Shown here: in pieces, positions 1 to 7,542 of the stretch | Numbering within the stretch: position 1 is the stretch's first letter | How the letters are laid out: each line of letters opens with the position of its first letter | Assembly (NCBI GenBank): GCA_027064945.1 | Contig: JAMOPB010000260.1 | Location: 1-43,894 of the forward strand | Reading direction: 5' to 3' | From: Candidatus Cloacimonadota bacterium | Lineage (GTDB): Bacteria > Cloacimonadota > Cloacimonadia > Cloacimonadales > TCS61 | DNA: 43,894 nt | Made by a program: the position numbers and the translations under genes | Notes under the pieces: model-generated | The model's input: only the letters and a program-made list of their open reading frames with translations | What the model was told of the DNA's origin: nothing | Database searches by the model: none

Positions 1-891
1 TTCCGGAACGTAAATGACTTTTTTAATTATATTTACTACCAAGAAATTTTTTATAAGCGTAATGAGAAAAAAAGATCTGCTGCTATTAAGATAGTAAATA
101 AGCAAATTAAAAAAATAAGTAGGAAAATCGAGAAAATGCAAGTTGAACTTGCTTCGGCTGAGAAAGAAACAGAATGGAAGCAGAAAGCTGAATTATTAAA
201 AGGAAATTATAATAAGATAAAAGCGGGAATGAATAAGATAAAAGTTCCAAACTATTATGAAGAAAATTTTCCCGAAATAGAAATTCCTCTTTCACCGGAG
301 TTATCGGTTCAACAGAATATTGATAAGTATTTTAAGAAATATCGGAAATCTCGTGATGGTAAAATTATCATTAAAAAGCAGATTGAGAAAGCTCTGACTG
401 AAATTGACCAACTTGAAAAAGAAATATTTGATCTGGAAGAGCAAGAATTTTTCTTCAAAAATAAAGCTGATACAAAAAGTAAAAAACAAAATAAAAAAGG
501 GCTGAAGAAAATCAGTATTGACGAAGAATGGGAAATTTTTATTGGTAGAACAAGAATAGAAAATGATTATCTTACAACGCGTATGGCAAAACCGGATGAT
601 TGGTGGTTTCATACCAGGATTTATCGTGGCACGCATATTATTCTGCGTAATTATAAAAGAAAAGAAGTTCCTGAGGCATTAAAATTTTTGTGCTGTAGAT
701 TGGCGGCATATTTTAGTAAAGCAAAAAAATCTTCCAATATTCCGGTAGATTATACTCAAATTCGTTATGTGAGAAAACCACGTGGAAGTGTTGCCGGTTA
801 TGTAACATATAAAAATCAGAAAACGCTATATGTAGATCCTTTGAGTATGAGAGATGCAATTAAAGAAATAGATAAATGGAGAAAAAAATGA
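1..891 (+). CDS. rqcH: RqcH/NFACT-family protein, C-terminal part (5' end outside window)
   Basis: The frame is open from base 1 with no stop, so this is the last 296 codons of a longer gene; the first internal ATG (136) is not its start. The early part is a Lys/Glu-rich coiled coil (codons about 20-165). The end is an NFACT-R (DUF814) domain with the typical pattern: TRMAKPDDWWFHTR (about codons 194-207), then a GTHIIL segment, a cluster of basic residues, VRKPRGSVAGYV, and a final TLYVDP. Family members bind 60S/50S subunits carrying stalled peptidyl-tRNA and add alanine tails in ribosome-associated quality control; older annotations call them fibronectin-binding proteins. The stop overlaps the queC start (ATGA). 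The missing N-terminal NFACT-N and HhH domains should lie upstream. Family assignment is strong; activity is inferred from the family. Confidence 0.9.
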   Translation, partial: FRNVNDFFNYIYYQEIFYKRNEKKRSAAIKIVNKQIKKISRKIEKMQVELASAEKETEWKQKAELLKGNYNKIKAGMNKIKVPNYYEENFPEIEIPLSPELSVQQNIDKYFKKYRKSRDGKIIIKKQIEKALTEIDQLEKEIFDLEEQEFFFKNKADTKSKKQNKKGLKKISIDEEWEIFIGRTRIENDYLTTRMAKPDDWWFHTRIYRGTHIILRNYKRKEVPEALKFLCCRLAAYFSKAKKSSNIPVDYTQIRYVRKPRGSVAGYVTYKNQKTLYVDPLSMRDAIKEIDKWRKK

Positions 892-1568
892 AAGGAATAG
901 TTTTAGTTAGTGGCGGCATAGATAGCCTGGTAACAGCTGCTATAGCCGATAAAGAGTGTGATGAATTATATTTTCTGCACCTAAATTATGGACAGAAAAC
1001 AGAAACTCGTGAAATGAGAGCTTTTCGTCAATTGACGAAACATTATCAGCCAAAAGATGTTTTAGTGGTGGATGTATCATATTTAAAACAAATTGGTGGT
1101 TCAAGTTTGGTGGATGATAATCTGGAAATAAAAGATTTTGATGACAGCGAAGGTGTGCCAAATTCTTATGTGCCATTTAGAAATGGACATTTGGTTACAA
1201 TTGCAACAAGCTGGGCTGAAGTATTAGGAGCAGAAAGAATTTATATCGGAGCTGTGGAAGAAGACAGCTCAGGATATCCTGATTGCCGTGAAAGTTTTTA
1301 TATAGCATTAGAAAAGGCAATTAATGCAGGTACAAAAGATGAAACTAATATAAAAATTTGTACTCCAATAATCCATAAGAGAAAAAGTGAGACAATTAAG
1401 ATAGGAATGGAACTTGGTGCGCCTTTGGAACTAAGTTGGAGCTGTTATAGAAATAATGAAGTAGCTTGCGGGAAATGTGATAGTTGTGTTCTTAGAATTA
1501 ACTCATTTAAAGAAGCTAAAATAAGAGATCCAATCGATTATGAGATCAAAATTGATTGGGATTTTTAA
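888..1568 (+). CDS. queC: QueC, 7-cyano-7-deazaguanine synthase
   Basis: QueC makes preQ0 from 7-carboxy-7-deazaguanine, ammonia and ATP in cytoplasmic queuosine biosynthesis. The protein is 226 residues, normal for the family. It has the N-type ATP pyrophosphatase loop SGGIDS (residues 8-13), a YVPFRNG segment, and the zinc site Cys186, Cys194, Cys197 and Cys200 (CGKCDSC near the end). I chose the ATG at 888 rather than the one at 876: it begins exactly at the VLVSGG strand expected at the QueC N-terminus, has GGAG at 878-881 six bases upstream, and overlaps the previous stop as ATGA, which implies translational coupling. No other queuosine gene (queD, queE, queF) is in the window. No terminator was seen after it. 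Confidence 0.95.
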   Translation: MKGIVLVSGGIDSLVTAAIADKECDELYFLHLNYGQKTETREMRAFRQLTKHYQPKDVLVVDVSYLKQIGGSSLVDDNLEIKDFDDSEGVPNSYVPFRNGHLVTIATSWAEVLGAERIYIGAVEEDSSGYPDCRESFYIALEKAINAGTKDETNIKICTPIIHKRKSETIKIGMELGAPLELSWSCYRNNEVACGKCDSCVLRINSFKEAKIRDPIDYEIKIDWDF

Positions 1569-1661
1569 TAGGTACAAAGAATTTATCTACAAAATGCTTG
1601 CAATCTAATTCAAATTTAAAAAAAATGAGAAAAAACGAAAATAGATATTCTTGGAGGAAAA

Positions 1662-3245
1662 ATGAAGATTAAAATTACAATGTTAATGATACTTCTCATA
1701 TTGGTGAGTTCATTATTTGCTGCTAATATGAAAGTGGCAATTTTAGATTTTGCGAAGAAGGACAGCGATAGCGATTACGTTGCTAAAGCTATGATGAAAA
1801 GAGATTTTAAAATAATTTTCAAAGGCGAAAAAGAGATGGATTTAGTAGATTTATCTAAATCTCAAGCACTTGCAAAAAAATCAGGTTACACAAATTTATT
1901 TTATGCTGATATTGCAGATATCACAAGTATGGGTACAGAGCTTGGTGCTGATGTTGTTGTATGGGGCGAAGTTCAATCTGCCAAAGATAGCGAATTTAAA
2001 GTTACTGCAAAAATTCTTAGTATGAAATCAAACGAAGTTGTACAGGTGACATTTAATGTTGAAAAATCTTCAAAGAAAAGACAAGCTGCTATTAAAGAAA
2101 ATCTGATAGCTAAAATATCTGAATTTAGTGCCGGCGAAGTAGAAAAACTTTTCGGAATTGCCATGCAATATTTCAATAGTAAAAATTATCCGGAAGCATT
2201 AAAAGCATTCACAAACTTAGTAGAAGTAGATCCTGAAAATGTTGATGGCTATTTTTATCTTGGTTTGATCAAATATTACCAAAAAGATTATGAAGCTTCT
2301 GTGGAATATTATCAGAAAGGTTTGGAAATTGATCCTGAACATGTAGATTTATTGAATTTCATGAGTAAGTCTTATGATAAAATGGGAGATGTGGAAGCTG
2401 CTGCGGATGCATTAGGAAAGATTATTGAAATTAATGAAGACAAAGAAATTTGGTTAAGAATTGGTGATTTGTATGCAAAAGTAGAGTATTTTGATGAGGC
2501 TACAGAAGCATATCAAAAAGCTATTGAACTTGATGAAGAATATGGCGAAGCTTACCGTCAATTAGGTATTTTGCAATATAATCAAGAGTTTTATGAAGCA
2601 GCTATTGAACCATTAGAAAAAGCTACAAGATTGTTTCCTGATGCTGATGATTTGCAAAAGAAATTGGCAAAATGTTATAAGAAAACAGGGAAAATAGAAG
2701 ATGCTATTGCTCAATATCAAGGTATTATTGCTGAACAAAAAGACAATGTAAGAGCTTATATGAACCTTGTTAATGCTTATTTCACAACAGAGCAATATAA
2801 AGAAGCTTTAGAAACAGCTATTAAATTAAATGAAATTGCTCCTGAAGATGAGAAAGTGAAAATTCTTTTAGCAAATGCATATAATTATTCAAAAATGTAT
2901 AATAAAGCAAAAGATGCTGCAGAAGCTGCTTTGGCAATTAACGATAACCTTTATCAACCTTACAGAATTTTATCTGAAATAAACTTTGCTTTAGGTTATA
3001 AAAAATATGAAAAATTCCTAGAATTGGAAGAAAAGGCAAAAGAAGTATATGGTGAAGAAGCAGATAGATTAGTTATGGAAAGAGATGAAGAAAAAGAAAA
3101 GGCACATAACTATTTCTTAAAAGCTAACGAATTTTTGAAAAAAGCTAAAGCAAGAACAAAATCAAGTTCTGAATTACGTTATATCAAAGCTCGTAAAGCT
3201 ACTATTGATCAATTATTGAAAGCAACTGAAAAAGGCTTCTTTTAG
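1662..3245 (+). CDS. Exported TPR-repeat protein with CsgG/TolB-N-like N-terminal domain
   Basis: This is a 527-residue protein with a signal peptide (residues 1-20, cleavage likely after SLFA). Residues about 23-160 look like the alpha/beta domain of CsgG/FlgT-type periplasmic proteins: a VAILDF strand, then a GADVVVWGEV strand. About nine TPR units follow (residues about 163-465), with the usual Y..LG...Y...Y..A...Y.KA.E.DPE pattern. The C-terminus is a charged helical segment. TPRs bind peptides or scaffold complexes, so a role in envelope assembly is plausible, but no specific partner can be named. The start has GGAGG at 1653-1657. The gene is a single unit: a 93-base gap before it and a strong terminator after it. 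The domain calls are good; the function is unknown. Confidence 0.8.
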   Translation: MKIKITMLMILLILVSSLFAANMKVAILDFAKKDSDSDYVAKAMMKRDFKIIFKGEKEMDLVDLSKSQALAKKSGYTNLFYADIADITSMGTELGADVVVWGEVQSAKDSEFKVTAKILSMKSNEVVQVTFNVEKSSKKRQAAIKENLIAKISEFSAGEVEKLFGIAMQYFNSKNYPEALKAFTNLVEVDPENVDGYFYLGLIKYYQKDYEASVEYYQKGLEIDPEHVDLLNFMSKSYDKMGDVEAAADALGKIIEINEDKEIWLRIGDLYAKVEYFDEATEAYQKAIELDEEYGEAYRQLGILQYNQEFYEAAIEPLEKATRLFPDADDLQKKLAKCYKKTGKIEDAIAQYQGIIAEQKDNVRAYMNLVNAYFTTEQYKEALETAIKLNEIAPEDEKVKILLANAYNYSKMYNKAKDAAEAALAINDNLYQPYRILSEINFALGYKKYEKFLELEEKAKEVYGEEADRLVMERDEEKEKAHNYFLKANEFLKKAKARTKSSSELRYIKARKATIDQLLKATEKGFF

Positions 3246-3257
3246 ATAGAACTAATT

Positions 3258-3294
3258 GATTCGGCTCTTTTAAGAGCCGGATCTTTTGTTTTTA
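3258..3294 (+). terminator. Rho-independent terminator after the TPR gene
   Basis: A 12-base-pair stem with one G-U pair (3258-3269 with 3272-3283; core CGGCTCTT/AAGAGCCG) and a tight loop is followed by TTTTGTTTTTA. It lies 13 bases after the stop at 3245 and separates the TPR gene from the kinase operon. Confidence 0.9.
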
Positions 3295-3339
3295 TTGGAT
3301 CTTATTAATTAAAAAAATATTTTATGGTATGGGGGTAGC

Positions 3340-5106
3340 ATGAAAAAAAAGATACTATTTGCAGGCGAACAATATAGTTACCCGGAAAAGCTTCAAGAGA
3401 AACTTCTGGCTGTTGGTTGTGAAATTAGTGCCACTTTCTCAGGTTTCGGAGAATTAAGAGGAAAAATTGAAGAATACAAACCTGATATTTTATTATTAGA
3501 TTTTGAGATGTTTGAAACTCCTGATGAGCTTAATTTATTACATTTAAAATATAATATTCCAATTATACTATTGCTCCCGCATATTATTTCGGATGATAAA
3601 TATCTGAAAAAAATGATCTATGTATCAGATTTTTTGGAAAAACCGATTAGAGCGGGTTTGTTGATTTTTTCCATCCAAAATATAATGCATAAATTAAAAT
3701 TGGAAGAAACTTGTGAACAGAATAGGATTACTGTTAGTGCAATGATTGATAATAATCCTCATGCGGGATTAATTATAGATATTTCGGGTAAGATAGAATA
3801 CGCAAATAATAATTTTTGTAAAATGATAAATCTACCTAAGTACAAATTAATAAATAGAATGTGTCATGAAATATTGGATGAAATTTATTTGAAGAACTCA
3901 AAAAAGATAATCCAAAAGATTTTAACACAATCAATTGAACTAAATTTTGTAGAAATGATTAATGGTAAGGCTTATGATTATAAAATTATTCCAATAAAAA
4001 AAAGAAGCGGAGAAATTTTTAATATTGCCATTTATATTAGAGATATAACCAAAGATCTTGAATCAGAAAACCGTATTTTGCAACTTTCTAAAGCAATGGA
4101 AACAATGCAACTTGGTGTTTTAGTGTTAGATTTAGATAAAAAAATTAGATATTCCAATATGGCAGCTGCTAAAATGCATGGATATACTTTAGACGAGATG
4201 ATTGGGAAATCTGCTTATGATCTTTTGTTCGGATTAGATAGAAGAATAGATATTGAAGAAATCGATTTAATATATCGAAGAATACCGATTGAAACTAACA
4301 ATCGCAGGAAAAATGGAGAAATTTTCCCTGCAAAAATAATCTCCGATATCTTTTCTAATGATAAGGGTGAACCTATTGCTATTGTTGTTTCTTGTGAGGA
4401 TATTTCTTATCAAAAAAAGATTGAAGAACAGTTGATAAGAAATGAACGGTTAGCCGGTATTAGTAGCTTAGCTTCCGGAATTGCACATGAAATACGAAAT
4501 CCTTTAGGCAATATTAGCTCTGCTACGCAATTCTGTCTTGCTAGCTTGGACCAAGATTCTAATTTATCTGTATTTTTAGATATAATTCAAAGAAATACTG
4601 AAAGAGCAAACAAAATAATTAAAGAATTAGTAGAATTTGCTACTCCATGGGAAATTATTAAAATTCCAAACTCAATAAACAAATTAGTAGTAAATGCAAC
4701 TAATCAATTAATTCCTAAGTTTAAAAATGTGCAGATAATTCTAGACTTGGAAGATAATCTTCCGTTAATGTACCTAGATGAAAATTGGATAACAAAAGTT
4801 TTTTATAATCTAATAAAAAATGGCTGTGAATCTATGCCTGATGGTGGTGAGCTAAGACTTTCTACTTATCTGAAGGATGATAAGATCTGCTTTACTTGTG
4901 AAGATAATGGTGTTGGAATAAAAAGTAATATACAAAAAAAGATCTTTGATCCTTTTTATACTACAAAAGATACAGGAGTTGGACTTGGATTATCGGTTGC
5001 TCAAACTATTTTAAGTAAACATATGGCGACACTTCACTTTACAAGTGAGTTAGGTAAAGGTTCTGCATTTGAAATTGTCTTTTCAAATTATTCTCAGATA
5101 AGGTGA
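3340..5106 (+). CDS. Soluble PAS-containing sensor histidine kinase with degenerate receiver-like N-terminus (PilS/NtrB type)
   Basis: This is a 588-residue kinase without a membrane segment. Residues 1-118 resemble a receiver domain: Asp54 sits at the phospho-acceptor position (LLLDFEM) and Lys101 in EKPI, but the acidic pair expected near residues 9-10 is absent and the Thr/Ser position is Pro. Two PAS domains follow (about 130-240 and 250-360). Then comes HisKA with His383 in the H box (IAHEIRNPLG), and an HATPase domain with N box Asn490/Asn494, G1 DNGVGI (522-527) and G2 GVGLGL (546-551). It is followed at once by a sigma-54-activating response regulator, the arrangement of NtrB/NtrC and PilS/PilR pairs. 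The Shine-Dalgarno is a GGGGG run at 3330-3334. Its likely job is to phosphorylate the 5112-6473 protein; the signal it senses is unknown. Confidence 0.92.
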   Translation: MKKKILFAGEQYSYPEKLQEKLLAVGCEISATFSGFGELRGKIEEYKPDILLLDFEMFETPDELNLLHLKYNIPIILLLPHIISDDKYLKKMIYVSDFLEKPIRAGLLIFSIQNIMHKLKLEETCEQNRITVSAMIDNNPHAGLIIDISGKIEYANNNFCKMINLPKYKLINRMCHEILDEIYLKNSKKIIQKILTQSIELNFVEMINGKAYDYKIIPIKKRSGEIFNIAIYIRDITKDLESENRILQLSKAMETMQLGVLVLDLDKKIRYSNMAAAKMHGYTLDEMIGKSAYDLLFGLDRRIDIEEIDLIYRRIPIETNNRRKNGEIFPAKIISDIFSNDKGEPIAIVVSCEDISYQKKIEEQLIRNERLAGISSLASGIAHEIRNPLGNISSATQFCLASLDQDSNLSVFLDIIQRNTERANKIIKELVEFATPWEIIKIPNSINKLVVNATNQLIPKFKNVQIILDLEDNLPLMYLDENWITKVFYNLIKNGCESMPDGGELRLSTYLKDDKICFTCEDNGVGIKSNIQKKIFDPFYTTKDTGVGLGLSVAQTILSKHMATLHFTSELGKGSAFEIVFSNYSQIR

Positions 5107-5111
5107 CATTA

Positions 5112-6473
5112 ATGAATGAAATTTTGATAGTTGAAGATAACAAGGATATGCAGTTTATTTTAAAAAATGTATTAGAAGCTGCCGGATACAAATTAACTAG
5201 CACCGGAAATGGACAAAGAGCATTGCTGGAGGCAAAAAAGAAACGACCTGATTTAGTCCTTTTAGATATGAGGCTTCCGGGAATGAGTGGGCTAGATATA
5301 CTAAAAGAACTAAGAAAAGTTTATCCTCAAATCTATGTAATAATGATGACAGCTTATACAGATGTGAGTGATGCTGTGGAAGCAATGAAATTAGGTGCCT
5401 ATGATTATATAGCAAAACCATTTAGGAATGATGAATTACTCATCATGATAAAAAAAACATTACAAACCGAAAGTATGGTGAGAGAGATTAATTGCTTGAG
5501 GAAAATGGTTAAATCCGGAATCAATAGTATAGAGATAGTGGGTAGAAGTGAAAGCATTAAAAGAGTTTTAAATAAAGTTGAAATGATTTCTCCTACTGAT
5601 ATGAGCGTGATTTTGCAAGGGAAAAGCGGAACAGGTAAAGAAGTAATTGCTAAGAGAATTCATAAAAATAGCCATAGAAAGAATAATCCCTTCGTGGGTG
5701 TTGATTGTGGAGCTATTCCACCTAGTTTAATCGAAAGTGAATTGTTTGGCTATGAATCAGGAGCATTTACTGGAGCTGATAAAGCAAAAAAAGGTAAATT
5801 CGAGATTGCGAATAAAGGTACAATTCTATTGGATGAGATAACCAACCTTTCTATGGAAAGTCAGGCAAAATTATTACGTGCCTTAGAAGAGAAAAAAATC
5901 CAGCCGATTGGAGCAAAAGAACCAAGAGATATTGATGTAAGAGTAATTGTTACCACCAATATAGATTTTAAAACAGCTATTATGGAAGGTGAATTCCGAG
6001 ATGATTTGTATCATAGATTGAATGAATTTCAAATATTATTGCCGGAACTGAAAAAACGGAAAGAAGATATTGAAATCTTAGCAGAAAATTTCTTGATTGA
6101 ATCTAATCTTGAATTGGGTAAGAGTATCAAAGGAATTTCAAAAGAAGCAATGAAACTCTTAAATGAATATGATTGGCCTGGCAATGTGAGAGAATTAAAG
6201 CATACTATAAAACGTGCTACATTGATTGAAACAGATGAATATATTGGCGTTGAATCTTTAGATATTGAGCTTTTGGAAGAAGAGGATGAGGAAACTTATA
6301 TAGAATCCTTAAAGCAGGGGGAATCATTTAATGATATTGTGGCTGAAGTGGAAAAAGATCTAATTATCAAAGCTCTTGATTTAGCAAAAGGTAATAAGAC
6401 AAAAGCTGCAGAAATACTAAAATTGAATAGAAAAACTCTTTACCGAAAGCTGGAATTGTATGATTTGAAATAA
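5112..6473 (+). CDS. Sigma-54-dependent response regulator (NtrC/PilR family)
   Basis: This 453-residue regulator has all three domains of the family. The receiver (1-115) has acidic Glu8/Asp9, phospho-acceptor Asp52, Thr80 and Lys102. The AAA+ domain has Walker A GKSGTGKE (170-177), the sigma-54-contacting GAFTGA loop (217-222), Walker B LLDE (Asp241/Glu242) and the arginine finger region FRDDLYHRL (295-303). A Fis-type helix-turn-helix closes the protein (about 428-450, KTKAAEILKLNRKTLYRKL). I prefer ATG 5112 over GTG 5103: it starts at the receiver's first strand and has AGGTG at 5101-5105. The gene is coupled to the kinase upstream. The best visible target is the -24/-12 element before pilA (11719-11734). 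That makes a PilR role likely but unproven. Confidence 0.94.
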   Translation: MNEILIVEDNKDMQFILKNVLEAAGYKLTSTGNGQRALLEAKKKRPDLVLLDMRLPGMSGLDILKELRKVYPQIYVIMMTAYTDVSDAVEAMKLGAYDYIAKPFRNDELLIMIKKTLQTESMVREINCLRKMVKSGINSIEIVGRSESIKRVLNKVEMISPTDMSVILQGKSGTGKEVIAKRIHKNSHRKNNPFVGVDCGAIPPSLIESELFGYESGAFTGADKAKKGKFEIANKGTILLDEITNLSMESQAKLLRALEEKKIQPIGAKEPRDIDVRVIVTTNIDFKTAIMEGEFRDDLYHRLNEFQILLPELKKRKEDIEILAENFLIESNLELGKSIKGISKEAMKLLNEYDWPGNVRELKHTIKRATLIETDEYIGVESLDIELLEEEDEETYIESLKQGESFNDIVAEVEKDLIIKALDLAKGNKTKAAEILKLNRKTLYRKLELYDLK

Positions 6474-6493
6474 CTTAATTAAGGGGAGTATTT

Positions 6494-6853
6494 ATGGCAA
6501 ATGTATTAGTGGTAGATGATAATAGTGATATGAGATTTCTTTTGAAAAATCTATTACTTAATAATGGTTATCTAATAGATACCGCAGATAACGGTTTAAC
6601 AGCATTACAAAAAATTGAAGAAGGGAATTATGATTTAGTATTATTGGATATAAGATTACCAAAGATAAATGGATTAAGCGTTTTGAAAAAGGTGAAAGAA
6701 AATAATCCGGGTTTAAAAGTAGTGATTATTACAGCATATAGCAATATTTCTAATCGTACTAATGCTTTGATAAATGGAGCTGATAGTTATTTTACAAAAC
6801 CTTTTGATAATTCATTCTTACTTGAAAAAATAAGTGAAATAATAAATAATTAA
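6494..6853 (+). CDS. Stand-alone CheY-like receiver protein
   Basis: This is a 119-residue single-domain response regulator with no output domain. The acidic pair is Asp8/Asp9, the phospho-acceptor Asp52 (LLLDIRLP), the switch residue Thr80 and the lysine Lys102 (TKPF), so all catalytic positions are present. It lies 20 bases after the sigma-54 regulator, with AGGGGAG at 6482-6488, and is probably the third gene of that operon. Its receiver is similar in pattern to that of the upstream regulator (DNxDMxFxLKNxL). Possible roles are phosphate sink, phosphorelay intermediate, or direct modulation of the pilus machinery in the manner of PilG/PilH; the sequence does not choose between them. Confidence 0.92.
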   Translation: MANVLVVDDNSDMRFLLKNLLLNNGYLIDTADNGLTALQKIEEGNYDLVLLDIRLPKINGLSVLKKVKENNPGLKVVIITAYSNISNRTNALINGADSYFTKPFDNSFLLEKISEIINN

Positions 6854-6884
6854 TTTTCTATAGTATAATAACAGTTTCTATACT

Positions 6885-7262
6885 CTATCGTTCTAGTAAT
6901 AAATTCACTTTGTCTATAAGCTCAAAAGCTTGAAATGGTTTTAAGATATATTTATAATTAATGTCAGACAAAATCTGCTTTACTATCTCTTCGTGTGAAT
7001 ATGCCGATACAAAAATTATTGGGATTTTTCTTGTTTTGCTAATCTCTTCTGCTGCCTCGATTCCATTCATGTCACCATGCAAAAGAATATCCATGATAAT
7101 TAAATCCGGCTTATTCTGCCGAGCTAAATTTATAGCATCTTCACCTGTAAGTACAATTGATATTATCTCATAATTTTCATCAGATAAAAATCCCCTAATA
7201 TCATTTGCAATGACCAATTCGTCTTCAACAATTAATATCTTTTTCTTTCTTTTTGTTTCCAT
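6885..7262 (-). CDS. Stand-alone receiver protein, convergent with the upstream operon
   Basis: This is a 125-residue single-domain receiver and the only gene on the - strand. Catalytic positions are intact: Glu13/Asp14, phospho-acceptor Asp58 (IIMDILL), Ser86 (FVSAYS) and Lys108 (LKPF). The HGDMNGIEAA segment after the phospho-acceptor and the short basic leader (METKRKKK) are typical of receivers that work with PAS-type kinases. The start has GAGGT upstream on the - strand (about 7268-7272). It is transcribed towards the 6494-6853 receiver, 31 bases away. Its kinase is not identifiable; the kinase at 3340 is one candidate. Confidence 0.92.
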   Translation of the reverse strand: METKRKKKILIVEDELVIANDIRGFLSDENYEIISIVLTGEDAINLARQNKPDLIIMDILLHGDMNGIEAAEEISKTRKIPIIFVSAYSHEEIVKQILSDINYKYILKPFQAFELIDKVNLLLER

Positions 7263-7542
7263 AATTTACCTCTTTCCTAATCTCAATGTTAACTATCCAA
7301 CAAATGTGTCAAATAAAAAAAATAGGCAAAGGCATATTTAAATATTTCAAAATAAATAACTTAAACTGATGAGAAATATAATTGTTGAAGAGTTATTTGA
7401 TTTTGGGATTAATAATATTAATTATAAGTCTAAATACAAAAATTTGTATTGAACTAAACTATGTTTCAGCTTTGGAAATATTATTTGACTCAAATATGCA
7501 GGATTAAGAAATTTACAAAACAATAAATTTAAGGAAAACTAA
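7263..7542. other. Divergent intergenic region between receiver and C25 peptidase
   Basis: This is 280 bases of about 75% A+T that must hold promoters for both the - strand receiver and the + strand peptidase gene. I looked for GG-N10-GC sigma-54 spacing on both strands and found none; the nearest is TTGGAAATATTATTTGAC around 7474-7491, where the -12 GC is missing. No convincing -35/-10 pair, hairpin or short gene was found. Confidence 0.4.

Noticed and set aside
5103..5111. GTG start for the sigma-54 regulator
   Set aside because: The ATG at 5112 has AGGTG at suitable spacing and begins at the receiver's first strand.
6854..6884. Terminator between the two convergent receivers
   Set aside because: Only a weak 6-base AGTATA/TATACT pairing with a long loop reaching into the - strand gene and no T run; not convincing.
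7474..7491. Sigma-54 promoter before the C25 peptidase gene
   Set aside because: TTGGAAATATTATTTGAC has GG but the -12 GC is absent at the required 10-base spacing.
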